A stretch of 64,000 nt of DNA from Episyrphus balteatus (GCF_945859705.1 NC_079134.1:17339545-17403544), one strand, 5' to 3'. Counted from the stretch's first letter, positions 48,255 through 60,406 are shown. The notes: generated by a model from the sequence alone, not told the origin. Numbers and translations are program-made.

Positions 48255-49890
48255 CTGAAAAGGAACAGAAAAAAAAGGACATAAAGTTTTTAAAAGTCTT
48301 TCTCTCTGCTTAACACGTAGGTTCATTTATATACGCTCTGGTTGCTGTCATAGACCCGACCAGGACCCGAAAAACAACTTTCACAGATTGGAATATAAAT
48401 TCGATTAGTTTAACTGCAAGACACAATTTTATTGGAAACGATGTGAGATTTGTCCTTTTAATTATTTTATCACTTAATAAGGGATAATTGCCAAAAACGT
48501 TCCACCAGATTAGGCACCCATGGCCCGAGATAAACGGACCGAATGCCGAAACACGATTAAGCTTATGACCAGATGGGAAAGATTATAAGCACTATGTGCT
48601 CATTAAAGCTATTTCATTCTGTACAAATGGCTATGATTTTGGGTCCGTCGTCGTCGTTCGGTTGGTTTTGGTGTTATAGAAACTCATGGCGGCTATAGGG
48701 TATGAGTAGGACACGCTTTGAGGACTTTAGACGACCAGCAGCAGCATATTCGTTTATTCGTAAACGCCGAGAACAACCAAAACCACCACCCTCTTCGAAC
48801 TTCGTTTCTCTGAAGATTCATTATCATTAAGTGGAAAACGGATTTTTTGTGTATATACATATACCTCGACTCCATGAGAGGATATATATTTGGAAGGAGG
48901 ACAGGACACTGGAGCCCCGAAACCAAAAGGAGAATTGTTGCGATGAATTCGGTCACCGTTATGTCTGTGGCCTGATTGTTAATGATGCTACAATCGGATG
49001 ATTCTTAATTTTGTTTCTCTCGAAAAATCTGTTTTAGTTTTCCCCTAAGGTTTGAGTTTTTATTTTTTTTTTCTAGGGTATTTTTTTTTTTCTCGAGTCT
49101 TCATTCGTGTATGTACGTAAAATGTAACTACATAACCTAGAAGGTCCTCATAATAGCCTAGCCTGTGTTTAATATATACCAGGTAAGAATATTTTGATCT
49201 TTTTCTTCTCCTTATTTTCATAATAAATCTGAGATTTTTCCGGCTGACTTTCATTTTTATCCTGCTGACGAGGATTAAAGCTGAGACGGAAAAGTACAAA
49301 AAAAAAACATAACGAGACGTTTTTAGAAATTGGCCTTGATGTGTTTTGATATGTTTTCTGTTTTCTTGGTACATTAAATTTGAATAGTATTTTTTAAAGC
49401 GATAAAAAAAGAAGAACAAAAAGAAGTAAAGAGCATGAAAAACTCCAGACCGTCTGGGAAAATTAATAGGTGTTATCTGCTGGACAATGAAAAAGGTGAG
49501 GTATTTATGTCTACAATGAAAAATTATATCTGTATATCATTGAGGGAGTATAAAGAAGAGAATTTATGTGGAATTATCCTTACAACAGACTGGTTTGTAT
49601 TTAAAACCACAACCTTAACCAAAGTTGTACTGCTGTAAAAAAAAGGAGAGAGGAGAGTATAATTTCTCAAAGATTTTAAAGGAACAATAAAATAAGGAAT
49701 CTTTAAAAGAACTAAAACTGACAATAAATTTAATTGTTTGTGCTTCTTCTAACATCAATGGTTATTTGCCCCATCCACTTATTATTGTTTTTAGAATCTG
49801 AAGGAATTTCCATAAAAAAAAAAGAATCCAGTAAACTTTGAGTTCCGGAAACCCAAAATCTGAAAATCGATATGAAATTAGTTATTTAAA
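48255..49890 (-). other. Start of the 12-kb RasGEF intron, nothing recognised
   Basis: Moderately AT-rich sequence without identifiable repeat or coding content. The minus-strand frames at 48693-48956 and 49060-49419 have no known motif. Confidence 0.4.
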
Positions 49891-50995
49891 AATTTCATCC
49901 TTCTAGGATTTGTGGGGTTTAAAGAACATCGGTTTTTTTTATATTCTGGAATTATTTTTCACCATGGAGAAAGAAAAAGACAATTCAATTGCATTTTTGG
50001 ATGTGAAAGTCATTAGGAAAATAAATGATACATTAGGGCACACAGTATATAGGAAAGAAACGCACACTAACAGATACCTACATGCTACATCGCACCACCA
50101 CCCAGCGAATTTAAGGTCTGTGGTTTCGACACTAGTTCAGCGCTTTGGTTGACAATGTTCTCCAGGCGAATGGATATTCAAGGAAAAAAAGAACGTGGAA
50201 ACCAAAGGTGTCATAGGAGAGGGAAGAAAGCAACCTGGACAAAAAAGCTTTCTTACCATATGTCAAGGGGGTGACAGATAGAGTTGGCAAGGTATTAAAA
50301 AGATATGGAGTAAAATCCATATTTATGCCACCAAAAAAGATAAAAAACTATCTCCAGTCACCAAAGGACCAATTTCCTTTGCAAACACCAGGCGTGTATG
50401 CTGTTCCTTGTAGCTGTGGGTCGTGTTACGTTGGACAAACACAAAGAAGCATTGCCACTCGCTTAAAAGAGCACATAAGTGCGGTTAGCAAAAGCCAACG
50501 GGAAAAATCGGCAATTTGCGAGCACTTATTGGACAATCCAGACGAACACCACTGGATACACTTCCACCAAGCGAAGGTGTTAGCTCAAGAGTCGCACTAC
50601 ATTCCACGGCTGGTACGCGAGGTGATTGAAATAAAACGCCACAAAAACTTCAATCGTGACGATAGTTTTAAACTTTCGCGTTCATGGGATACCGTCATCA
50701 ACACCTCACGGTTATCCCAAGTTGAAGTGAAAACACCCTGTGATGTAGTGAGCATTGTTTGCTCAAAACAAATTCAAACTCAAGAAGAACCCCAACAACA
50801 ACAACTAGAGTTAGAACGGCCTACGCACAAATACAACTTGCGGAGCCGATCTAACCAACTTTAACATTTTATGGCAGTTTCCCGGTGACCACGCTCAATG
50901 AAATTTGATGCGAAACGTTCGGGGTGAGTACAAAAGTACTTTTTTTTTATTTTAAAAAACGCGGCTAATCCGAGAATTTTAAAAATTATGTCTGT
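49891..50995 (+). mobile_element. Penelope-like retroelement, 5'-truncated
   Basis: It contains the end of the reverse transcriptase and the whole GIY-YIG endonuclease, then a 3' region (GAAACGTTCGGGGTGAGTAC, then CGCGGCTAATCCGAGAATTT, ending near CCTTAAA). The 3' region is shared with the 507-bp element at 53088-53594. Flanks AGTTATTTAAA (49880) and AGTTATGTTAAA (50996) are similar and may be an imperfect target duplication. That places the left edge near 49891. Confidence 0.8.
49910..50864 (+). pseudogene. Penelope-type reverse transcriptase end plus GIY-YIG endonuclease
   Basis: The first frame (49910-50152) gives the RT part FTMEKEKDNSIAFLDVKV and the conserved tail KETHTNRYLHATSHHHPANL. 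A frameshift follows, near 50150-50250. The second frame (50247-50864) gives VGKVLKRYGVKSIF, GVYAVPCSCGSCYVGQTQRS (the GIY-YIG core; GVY and YVG in place of GIY and YIG), an RLKEHI helix and EKSAICEHLLDN. Penelope-like elements encode exactly this RT-endonuclease pair. The 5' RT half is missing and the frameshift makes the copy non-functional. The last about 50 residues are Gln/Glu-rich. Confidence 0.85.
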
Positions 50996-52330
50996 AAGAA
51001 ACCGTGAAAGCCTTAAAAGTTATGTTAAAACAACATTTTTATTATCAGGATGATATTTAAATGTCACATTTTGGAATTTTTTTTTGATATTTTATTATCA
51101 TTTTTTCATATCAATTTCTCATTCCAAATTATTGAAAAATATTAAATAAAAAATTCTTAATGTGTACTAATTTAAAGGCGCTTTGTGTTTTTTCGAAGTA
51201 AAATGTATGATTTACTGAGAAAATTTGATCGGCACTAAGATTTTACTTCACATAGTTTGGGAGAAAATAACAAAACAATTATATCACCTATAATAGAAAA
51301 AATAGCTAATATCACCCTTATTTTGTAAAGAATATTCTCTTTCAATAATGTTTTGAAAAAAGAGAGAAAATTCTTAAAATAATAATAATAATAAAAATGA
51401 AAAGGAAAGAAATAGGTTTCATTATAATAAACTAAAACGTAAAATCTAGTTAACATTGATATTTTAATTGTCAAAGTGAAATTTTCACTATCCCACCTGA
51501 AATTTAAAAATGTCAAAATGATATGATAAAATATCAAAATTGATATTTTAATTGTTGGACGATTTTTGTCACTGAAAAATGTTAATTTGATAGCTGTTAT
51601 TATCAATTTTTTTTTCGGTGTACATTTTACAGGGCATTCTATTCATCCAAGAAGTAATGTGCATAATAGATAGCAGAGTTGTAATACAAAAAGTGATATC
51701 AGTGGTAGATATAAGGCTATACAAAATTTTTTTTTTTTTAATATATCCTAGAATCACCACTTGAATTTTTCTTATCTTGATTTAAAAGGTTGTAAGTGCA
51801 AAAAATCTTGCTTTTTCTTGAATTTTTTGTGAAAGGGCTTTCTATGAAATGAATACGTACAATAAATTTTACTTATAGAAAATTAGTTATTAGTTAATTG
51901 TTCCTAATTATTTGGCAATGTTTTTGTAAAAGAATTTTAAAAAACAAAAATCAATGATGGGCGCAGGAAGCAAAATACTGTTGCAAAGTAGGGATTTTTC
52001 AAAATTTCACAAGAATCGCATTAAATCGAAAACCGTAAGGATTTGGGATGAACAAGTTACCAAATTCTGAGAGCCCTTAAGATCCCCTATCAGCATACTT
52101 CCTTTGATCCATTACTTTTGGGACACCCTGTATACATTCAAAATATGCAAACAAAATTATTTGATTTTTTCCAAAATTAAAACTATAAGATATAACCCCT
52201 TAAATTTTTTGTTCCTACTACACAGATCCAGCTTAATTTTAGTTACCATACAAAAATCTTTCTAAAATTATGCCGAGCTAAGATTTTTTACGAACTTCAG
52301 CACAGTTATGCGCAGCTCCAGTTAAAAAGT
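50996..52330 (-). other. Intron sequence, nothing supported
   Basis: AT-rich. Words such as ATATCAAAATTGATATTTTAATTG near 51540 form weak local palindromes. The phrase TTGGGACACCCTGTATAC (about 52117-52134) is common in insect repeats, but no element border is visible. Confidence 0.35.
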
Positions 52331-52354
52331 GTGTGTACACATGTACACGCGACT

Positions 52355-54437
52355 GAAGTTATACTTCTCATTCAGTATCTGTAAATGAATTTCATTTGAT
52401 ATTTTTAATTTCTATTATTAAATTAATTAATCCACACTTCGTTTTTTACATTTTTATGAAGTGAACAATAAATTAATTTTTTCATCCTCCTTGCGTCCAT
52501 GTAGTTTTCAATTTATTCTGTGAAATTTACTCATGTTGTGCGGTTCAGAACGTACGGTATATGCTTAACGAAAGTAAACGAATTGCGCATAAAATTTGCG
52601 ATATGGTAATTTTATGAGAATTGTGTGTGCTTCAACACTAGTAGTAGCAATATGGAACTTGCAGGGTTGCTACAAAGCTCAAAAGTGAGCTAAGCTCAGC
52701 TCACAGCTCAGCTAAAATTTTGAGCTAGCTCACTTTTGAGCTATGTACCATAGCACAGCTCATTTGAACTGAGCTGAAAGTGAGCTGACCTGAAAGTGAG
52801 ATGAGCTGATGTTTGAGCTGGGCTGTTGGGTGAGCTGAGCTGAGCTGTTGGTTGAGCTAAAGTAAAGTGAGCTGAGCTGAGCTGTGATGGGTGAGAGGAT
52901 GCATTGATTTTTATTTGGAAAGTATAATGAAATATGGAGATATTTTAAACTTTTATAAAACACCATAGCTTAAGATGTTTGGTTCTAGTTATTAATGGAA
53001 TTATTTTAACACATGGATATTTTTATAAATAAAACAGATAATTTTTCGTGGTCTTTTCTCTTGGTTTTTTTTTATAGTAAATATATTGACATAATTTTTA
53101 AAATTCTCGGATTAGCCGCGTTTTTTAAACAAAGAAAGTACTTTTGTACTCACCCCGAACGTTTCATGTTCACCCCGAACATTCCACGGCTGGTACGCGA
53201 GGCGATTAAAATAAAACGCCACAAAAACTTCAATCGTGACGATAGTTTTAAACTTTCGCGTTCATGGGATACCGTCATCAACACCTCACGGTCATCCCAA
53301 GTTGAAGTGAAAACACCCTGTGATGAAGTGAGCATTGTTTGCTCCCAACAAATTAAAACTCAAGAAGAACCCCAACAACAACAACCAGAGTTAGAACGGC
53401 CTACGCACAAATACAACTTGCGGAGCCGATCTAACCATTTTTAACATTTTATGGCAGTTTCCCGGTGACCACGCTCAATGAAATTTGATGCGAAACGTTC
53501 GGGGTGAGTACAAAAGTACTTTCTTTGTATAAAAAACGCGGCTAATCCGAGAATTTTAAAAATTATGTCTGTAAGAAACCGTGAAAGCCTTAAAAGTAAA
53601 TATATTTCTATTTTTTTAGTAAAATATTTCTTTTTCTATCATAAAAAAAAAATTCCGGTATAATCCGGTTTTTCGACTTTTTTCAAAATTCCGAGAAAAT
53701 CGCGTTTGAAAGTTGGGGTAAATTTTTTTTTCGAAAAATCCCCGAATCTTTGAACGCTCCTGAAAGCTAAACCGCTTGAGAGCAATTTTTGGGATCGATG
53801 CCAAATGATAGCTTGTGTCATGGGCCTACGCTTTGCACATTGTCAGATTTTTAAAAAATCGCCTTCCATGTTAAACCGCCACATCATGCCTATTTTTTCA
53901 GAATCGTGTCTTTTTTTTTTTTTGCTTTTAAGTTCTCTCGGTTTGAGAACGCGTGGACCTATAAGAATGGGAATTGTACCCAAATGTAGGTTAGAGTCCC
54001 CGCTACCTTTTGGCATCAAAAATTTTTTTTCTTTTTCTATAAAATTCCGAGATATAGGTGTTGGAAGTTGGGGGCGCTCACTTTCAGTTCAGCTCACTTT
54101 CAGCTCAGCTCAAATGAGCAGAGCTATGGTATCTAGCTCAAAAGTGAGCTAGCTCAAATTTGAGCTGAGCTGAAATGTGAGCTTTTTGCAACCCTGGCAA
54201 CTTGCCACATGGAAATTACCACATGCAACTTGCCATATGTTACTTCTACATGTAACTTGCCACACGCTACTTGCCACATGCAGTTGCCACATGCAACTTG
54301 CCACATGAAACATGTAACTTGCAACGTGCTGTGTGTTTTATGTTACGCCGCACCAGGGTGATCGCGTCATAATCCCTTTGACATTCTTGTCAAAAAGTAA
54401 ATTTTCATACCCACCCTCCCATAAGAAGTATAACTTC
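52355..54437 (-). mobile_element. Composite non-autonomous element, copy B (opposite orientation)
   Basis: The left end GAAGTTATACTTCT (52355-52368) and right end AGAAGTATAACTTC (54424-54437) mirror copy A. In reverse order it shows the same parts: right-end sequence with the CATGTACACGCGACT flank, AGCTC block (52675-52893), an inserted 507-bp Penelope derivative, one 480-bp module, AGCTC block (about 54075-54185), degenerate 14-bp array (about 54195-54325) and the GGGTGATCGCGTC segment. It lacks the MITE and the second module of copy A. Confidence 0.75.
53088..53594 (+). mobile_element. 507-bp Penelope derivative with inverted ends
   Basis: A perfect 12-base target duplication, AGTAAATATATT, is at 53076-53087 and 53595-53606. 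The element begins GACATAATTTTTAAAATTCT and continues with CGGATTAGCCGCG and AGTACTTTTGTACTCACCCC. It ends with the inverted equivalent, followed by about 25 extra bases (TGTAAGAAACCGTGAAAGCC onward). The interior (53178-53444) keeps only the last about 85 codons of the Penelope ORF (IPRLVREAIKIKRHKNFNRD to NLRSRS), nearly identical to 50600-50860. The inverted copy of the 3' region at the 5' end is the arrangement described for Penelope elements. Confidence 0.85.
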
Positions 54438-54844
54438 AAAAATCACATTTCCGTTTCGAACTGCACGATTTGTATCTGTCATAATTTAGCACACGGAAAA
54501 AAAGAAAACAATTAGCTCGATCTGCGTACTTAGTCTTATGTTATATTTTCAATTTGAAAAAAGTACAAAAACATCTTTTAGACTGGTTTTAAACTCCAAA
54601 CCAAGTATTCAATTTAATGACAAAAAATTTTTCGAAAAAATGTTCAAAATTGTTGGTGATTTTTAAATACAAATTAAAAAAAAAAATTTATATATTTTTC
54701 AAGTCCAAAAAATATTTTTTTGAAAATTTTTCCTAACTTAAAAAAAAATATTTTTAAATCCGTTGTATGGCAAATCAAATTTTTGAATTTGCCTATGCAA
54801 GTGAAAAATCATAGCTTTAAATAGAATAATGGAATTTCAATCAA

Positions 54845-54922
54845 GTATTTTACTGTTTTTCATTCTGAGGGTGACACCAAATTTGCAGCCCCGGGTGCTA
54901 TCCATGCTAGCTACGCCACTGC
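54845..54922 (+). repeat. Terminal fragment of a hAT-like repeat
   Basis: It ends CCATGCTAGCTACGCCACTG, matching the right terminus type of the hAT at 38021-39429 (CTATCTACGCCACTG), preceded by GGGTGACACC and CCCCGGGTGCT. The other terminus is not seen. Confidence 0.5.
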
Positions 54923-56904
54923 GTATATACAAACTCAACTCTTACATTTTAGTTCTACCTGAGAAAATCCTATCAATTTGATAGGATTTTATCTTCAAAA
55001 GTCCTGAACGTTCAACTACTAACTTTTTATTCGGATAATTTTTTTTTTCCTATTCAATTTTGATTTCACAAAAACTACTCAAGATTAATCAATTTAATAA
55101 TAATGTAGGGCTTTAGAGTTTATTTTTTTCTATTGGGAATTTGAGTTCTAAGGATAAATATTTACTGAACGTTTTCTTGTATATCTACCTCATTTTTACC
55201 CTTTTTGAACTTAAGTTTATTGCAAATTCTACTTTAATATCATTTTATTAAAAAATAAAACTTTTTTTTTTTTATTTTCAAAGCCCAATTATTTTGCTGC
55301 CAATCATATTAAAAGTATATAAAAAGATAAAAAGAAAAAATCTTTGTAGGCAGTTTTTTATTGAATTATAAAATACTCACTAATGATTGGAAATATTTTT
55401 CTTTTTTTTTTTGTCAAACTCTTTTTGAAGGTGTTTTACAAAAAAAATTAGTTACGTAGTTATTTTGTAGTAACAGGATTAAAAAAAATAAACACTTTTA
55501 TACGAAAATCTATATTTTTTAAATAATAAATAATTATACATGTAAGTTGATGTAACGCACAACTGAATTCCGTTAATGCAAACAATATATCTCTGAATAT
55601 TTTTTTTTTGCCAAGTTCTCGTTACAACTTTTATACACAATACACGGATATGCATAAAAATTGATTTATCCTTTATATATGTATGTGTTGGAAAGGGATA
55701 TACATATATAGTCTCTACAAAAGGAAATCAGGAAAAAAGAGAACTTTTTGGTATATGGAATCCGTAGATATACTAACGACTACGAAGCTTTTTAATTAAA
55801 TTTACTGAAACTAGATCAAAGCATCATTTTAAGCGGATGCACGTAGTAGAGTACGTCGTCGTAGATATGTATCTCTCGTATCCATTCCAACAGCAATGTG
55901 TCCTATAGCCAACAGGAAGGAAACTATTTTTTGTTGTTATTGTTGTTGTATGTGGGTGTAGGTATTTTCTACATATACAAAAAAGAGAGAAGGGTGCATG
56001 ATAATTTAATCTGAGTTTGAATTTATGTAAAATGAAAGTAAAGAGAGAAAAAAAAATGAAAATATGTTAGCTTTGGGGCTTTATGAGAGGATTACATCCC
56101 AAAAATATTAGGTCTATATGAACATTTCAGGGTACTCCATCTACATGAGAACAAATATGGAAGAGTATTTGAAAATTAGAAAGTAGAAATGTTGCAATAG
56201 GTTCATATCCATAGAGGATGCTTGGATAGCTATTAAATGAATTTTAGAGATTTTATTAGTTTAATTGTTTAAATGTAAATATTGTGCATTCAATTAGTTT
56301 AAGTGAATCAATGGTTGAATTTTAAACAATACAGATTTTACTTTGTAGTTTTATGTGTAATACAATTTGAGCCGTGGTTTTAAGAAGACCACTTGTTGTC
56401 GTATTCCATAGACCGTTTCGAAAATGTTAGTTGATTATTCAAACATAAATTCATGACCGGTATAAACATAGGAACTTGATCTTAAAGTTTAATATCAACA
56501 TATTTAATTTGTTATTTATTGATATAATGCATTATTGTAATTGATTTATCAATAAATACAAATATGTATTAAAAAAAATATTCATTATCGATTCGGGTCA
56601 TGTGATTCGGGTGTATGTGGACTATTTTTGTTTACTGAAACAAACAAACTAATTCACTTATTTATCATTTCAATAGACCTTTTATTACCATTTACTGGCC
56701 CCTCAAAAGGTATAACGCATAATTTTGAATGAACGTGAAAATTTATTGATAAATCGTTTAATATCTGAACAAATAGGTACTAAAACTAGTTAACTTTAGT
56801 GACAACTTACTAACCTTAAAATTTGTATAGTTGATCATTTGGAATTGAATATACTATAATATTTTAGATTTTATTTTTATTTCTTTTCAAATTAAACTAA
56901 AATT
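54923..56904 (-). other. Intron sequence, nothing recognised
   Basis: AT-rich DNA with poly-T tracts. No gene or repeat is supported. Confidence 0.4.
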
Positions 56905-57470
56905 ATTTTTACTTGCTCTACATATAGGGCAAGTATTGGTTTCGTGTCGAAAAAAAAAATTGAGGTTTTAATCAAAACCAACATTACGATGATGGAGAAT
57001 TCCGAAAAAGTGCATCTGTGCGGTTGTGCGTCCATCTGTACACATTTCCACAGCCTAAACGGGTGGATGGATTTTCTTCAAATTTGGTACAGATGATTTT
57101 TATGGAATTTTGAAAGTTGTTTTTTTTTTGTTTTTTTTTTATATCTCGTTTAGAACGTATATACCTATCATACAAAAAAATACGATATTACGAATTTCTC
57201 GAAAACGGCTCTAACGATTTTAATTAAACTTTGTATACGTAATATTTAAAGCAGTGGCAATAAAACTGCATTTTTATTTTTTCTCAAAAAAGTCAAATAA
57301 CAAAAAAAAATTTTTTTCATTTAACAAAATTTTGCCCTAAATTTCGGCTCTCCCCCAATATCAATTTTTTTTTTTTAATTTAGATCCAGCTTTTAAAATC
57401 TACAAGTAGACTAACATAAAAGTGCTTTAAACTGCAAGAGCAAGTACGTGCGACCCCAGTCGTGCATTTT
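56905..57470 (+). repeat. Second copy of the ACTTGCTCT-type interspersed repeat
   Basis: It begins ACTTGCTCTACATATAGGGC and ends AGAGCAAGTACGTGCGACCCCAGTCGTGCATT, as at 17938-18657. The middle contains ACGATGATGGAGAAT, CACAGCCTAAACGG, CTTCAAATTTGGTA and AACGGCTCTAACGA. No coding sequence. A fragment of a related member is at 30170-30420. Confidence 0.65.
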
Positions 57471-57959
57471 ATTTAGTATATTTTTGAAAATTAAAAAAAT
57501 CTATCATTGTTATTAACTTTTGCCATAAAAGAAAATTCGTGTGATTTTTTTTTTTGGAAAAGCAACATTTTCGATAACTTTATTATCATTTTATACAAAA
57601 AAAATTTGAAATAATAAAACATTCGAATGTTCAAGTAAATTTTGTTTGAAATTTTTTGTTGAAGTTAATTTTAACTTTGAAACCAAGGTAAGTAAAAATT
57701 TACGTATATGATGTTACATTGTAGGTACTGATAAAAACTTGTTTTGAAATTGCTTAAAGAAGCTGTAGTTAAGCTGTGTTTTTCCCAGCTGTTATATAAA
57801 TTTTTAATTTTTTTTTATAAGAATGTTGAAATATTTCGGACTTTAACGGGACGTCACGTACATATTACAATATACTTCGTTTATATATTTATTAGTTGTT
57901 GCATTGAGCTTTGTTTGTTTTTTAATGAAAACGACCATCACCTTATTGGAGGAGTGCTA

Positions 57960-58790
57960 GAGTTGCGCACCAAATATACAAAATGCAGACTTCCCTTACT
58001 ATGGCGGACACTTTGTGGCGGAATCAAAAAAAATTTATCTCATTAATTGTAGCTAATTAAATGCTAATTTGTTGCGCAAACAAAAAATTTGTAGCTCGCA
58101 TAGTTTTTGAATTATGGAATTTTCCACTAAAATAAGTCTGAAGTTAGCGGACAAAATCAGAAATGATAAAAATTAATGAGTTTAGTTGACCTCCAAATTT
58201 GTAGCTTTTTAAATGCTTTTCAATTACATAAACTTGGTTTTTGTAGCTTAAACAGTTTTTTTGTTATTCAAAATTCCGCTAAAATAAGACTTAAGTTAGC
58301 TAACGAAAGTAGGAAAATTAATATTTTTTTGATGCCCGAAATTGTAGCTAATTAAATGCTAATTTGTTACGCAAAAATTTTGTAGCTCAACCCAGTCATT
58401 TTTTATTTCAACTTAAAGTTTCAGAAGTGCACTTCCGGTTTGATGAGGCCAGTGGAGACTTTTTTAAAAATTCACTTTTTTAAGTTTTTTCTTTTTCCAT
58501 TAATTGAAGCTTTTGAATACATTATTTTTGGAATAAACCCCAATTTTTCCAAAATCCAAAAAAATGCGAAATTCAAAAATTTGGTTTTGTACCAATTTGA
58601 AGTAACCTAGACTAAGACGAAATCCAAAAACCTCGATTTTGTAGCTCGTTTAGTTTTTTTGTTATTCAATATTCCGCTAAAATAAGACTTAATTTCATTA
58701 TGTAACGGTCAACATTTTCAAAAAAGTTGAATTTTTAATTTTTTTTTCTTTTCTAGAAATTGTAGCTTTGCAAAACAAAATTTCGAAACT
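57960..58790 (+). repeat. Diverged tandem repeat (TTGTAGCT family)
   Basis: Successive blocks, roughly 170-270 bases apart, repeat TTGTAGCT-(A/T)-ATTAAATGCTAATTTGTT, then TTTGTAGCTC, a TTATTCAA-ATTCCGCTAAAATAAG word and ACTTAAGTTAGC. At least three diverged units are visible. Function and class unknown. Confidence 0.5.
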
Positions 58791-60292
58791 AAGTTTAATA
58801 AAAAGACCCTACAGTGAATTGAGAATAAGATAATTATTATTAAACGGGTTGCTTCCAAGCTGGTTGATACCTAAAGAAAAGAATGCTGCCTGAGGTAGGG
58901 CTGGAATCCACACCTCTAGGTAAGCAGTCAAGCACTACATCCAGTGCACCATTGTCACCAGCTTTGTTATCAAACAAAAATACCGTTAAATAGGTAACAT
59001 TGTGACCATCAGTGTGTTTCTCCATATTGATTTAATCTGTGGAAGGTACCAATTAAGTGTAACCCGTACTATTTTTTTGTCTGATATTTTATTAAAATTG
59101 GTTCTTTATCGAAATTCTACAAAAAAAAAAAAGAAGAAAGACAACTCTAAAAATGTGTTTCAATAGAAGCCGCCATACCAAGATTTTATTAATTGAACTT
59201 TGTATTGCAATGCATCTTAAAGATTTCCTGTTTATTTTTTCTACCTATATTAAAAAAGAAAAATTGTAATGTCTTAAAGACGATTGCCAGAATAAACATC
59301 ACGTCTTTAAAACCATCAAGATATCTATCTACCTTTTTCCATATAATTTCAATTAAATACAATAAAGGATCATATATATACATAGAAATAATACCTCTAA
59401 AATGACAATAGCTCTCTTAATGAATCCACAATATAAATACCTACATTTACACAATCAAATCATCGCATGGATCAAATAACATAAATTTTGACTGCTTTTA
59501 TACCTACTTACAATTTCTTAAGTGGACTTCCTTTTATTACATTATTCACATTTATACAAAAGCTTTTCTTTTCAATTGTTTTTACGAAAATCATTTATTA
59601 TACGTCGCTCTTTTATTATGTCCCAAACTCTTATAATTAATAATATGCTTTTTCTCTATATACCCTTATCAATGGAAATCTTAAAAAGTTTTCAACATAA
59701 AGTATGACAATGCCTATACCACCATTGACATATTTATTAGAATTTTCCCTCTTTTGTTGCTAACTACATTTTACTCCTTTCTAAAATTTTCAATATACAA
59801 AATTTGTTCTCTCTCAAAAAATTATTTATTTAGATGAAGCCTAAAAATGTCCTGATTAGCCACAAGGGTTTCTTTACAAAAAAAAAAAACCCACAATTTT
59901 TACTTTGAACATCCCAAAAATCCCCTCAAAAACCCCAACAACAAAAAACACTAAATCAAACCCTGCAAAAAAACACCTGTGACTACTAATTCTATATGTG
60001 AACAAGGAAGAAGATTTTCAAATTACATTTCCCCAAAAAACACAATCCGACAAAACTTATTACACTTCCCTACTCTCTGCTAGTTATGCCAAGCCACAGG
60101 AAATGGGGTTAAAAAGGGATTCATTAATTTCGCAAGAGAGAGCTCTTCATTTGGGACATATAGTAAATCATGGGTACGAACACCCCAGAAGAAGAAAAGG
60201 AGGGTTCTGCTTTTATCTTCAATACACCATACCATGAATTAAACAAACAAAAAAACAAGAATACCAAACCAAACCAAAGCATATCACCTTAC
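58791..60292 (-). other. Intron sequence next to exon 60293-60406
   Basis: AT-rich, becoming A-rich near 59880-59960. No supported features. Confidence 0.4.
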
Positions 60293-60406
60293 CTTATCCA
60301 ACTCATCGACGTTCTTCGGTACAAGTATATCCACCAGAGAATCCAGCGGCCCGGAAACGATTTTTCCATCCACGTACATAATACCACCTGAGCCGAGAAC
60401 AGAATT
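60293..60406 (-). CDS. RASGEF1-like RasGEF, first visible exon
   Basis: Minus-strand exon of 38 codons; acceptor TTTTGTTACAG before AATTCTGTT, donor GTAAGG after GTTGGATAAG; phase 0 at the donor. It encodes NSVLGSGGIMYVDGKIVSGP and LDSLVDILVPKNVDELDK, corresponding to the start of the REM domain (a G-x-(I/L)-V-S-G-x-L-x-x-L-(I/V)-x-x-LVP pattern). It joins directly to DFVFSFILSSR of exon 2, 12 kb away. The N-terminal exon(s) and promoter have not been found. A different acceptor 15-20 bases further in is possible. Confidence 0.87.

Noticed and set aside
50880..50960. Hammerhead ribozyme in the Penelope 3' region
   Set aside because: GAAAC is present, but I could not identify a proper CUGAUGA box and three stems by eye. 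Kept only as a test in the findings.
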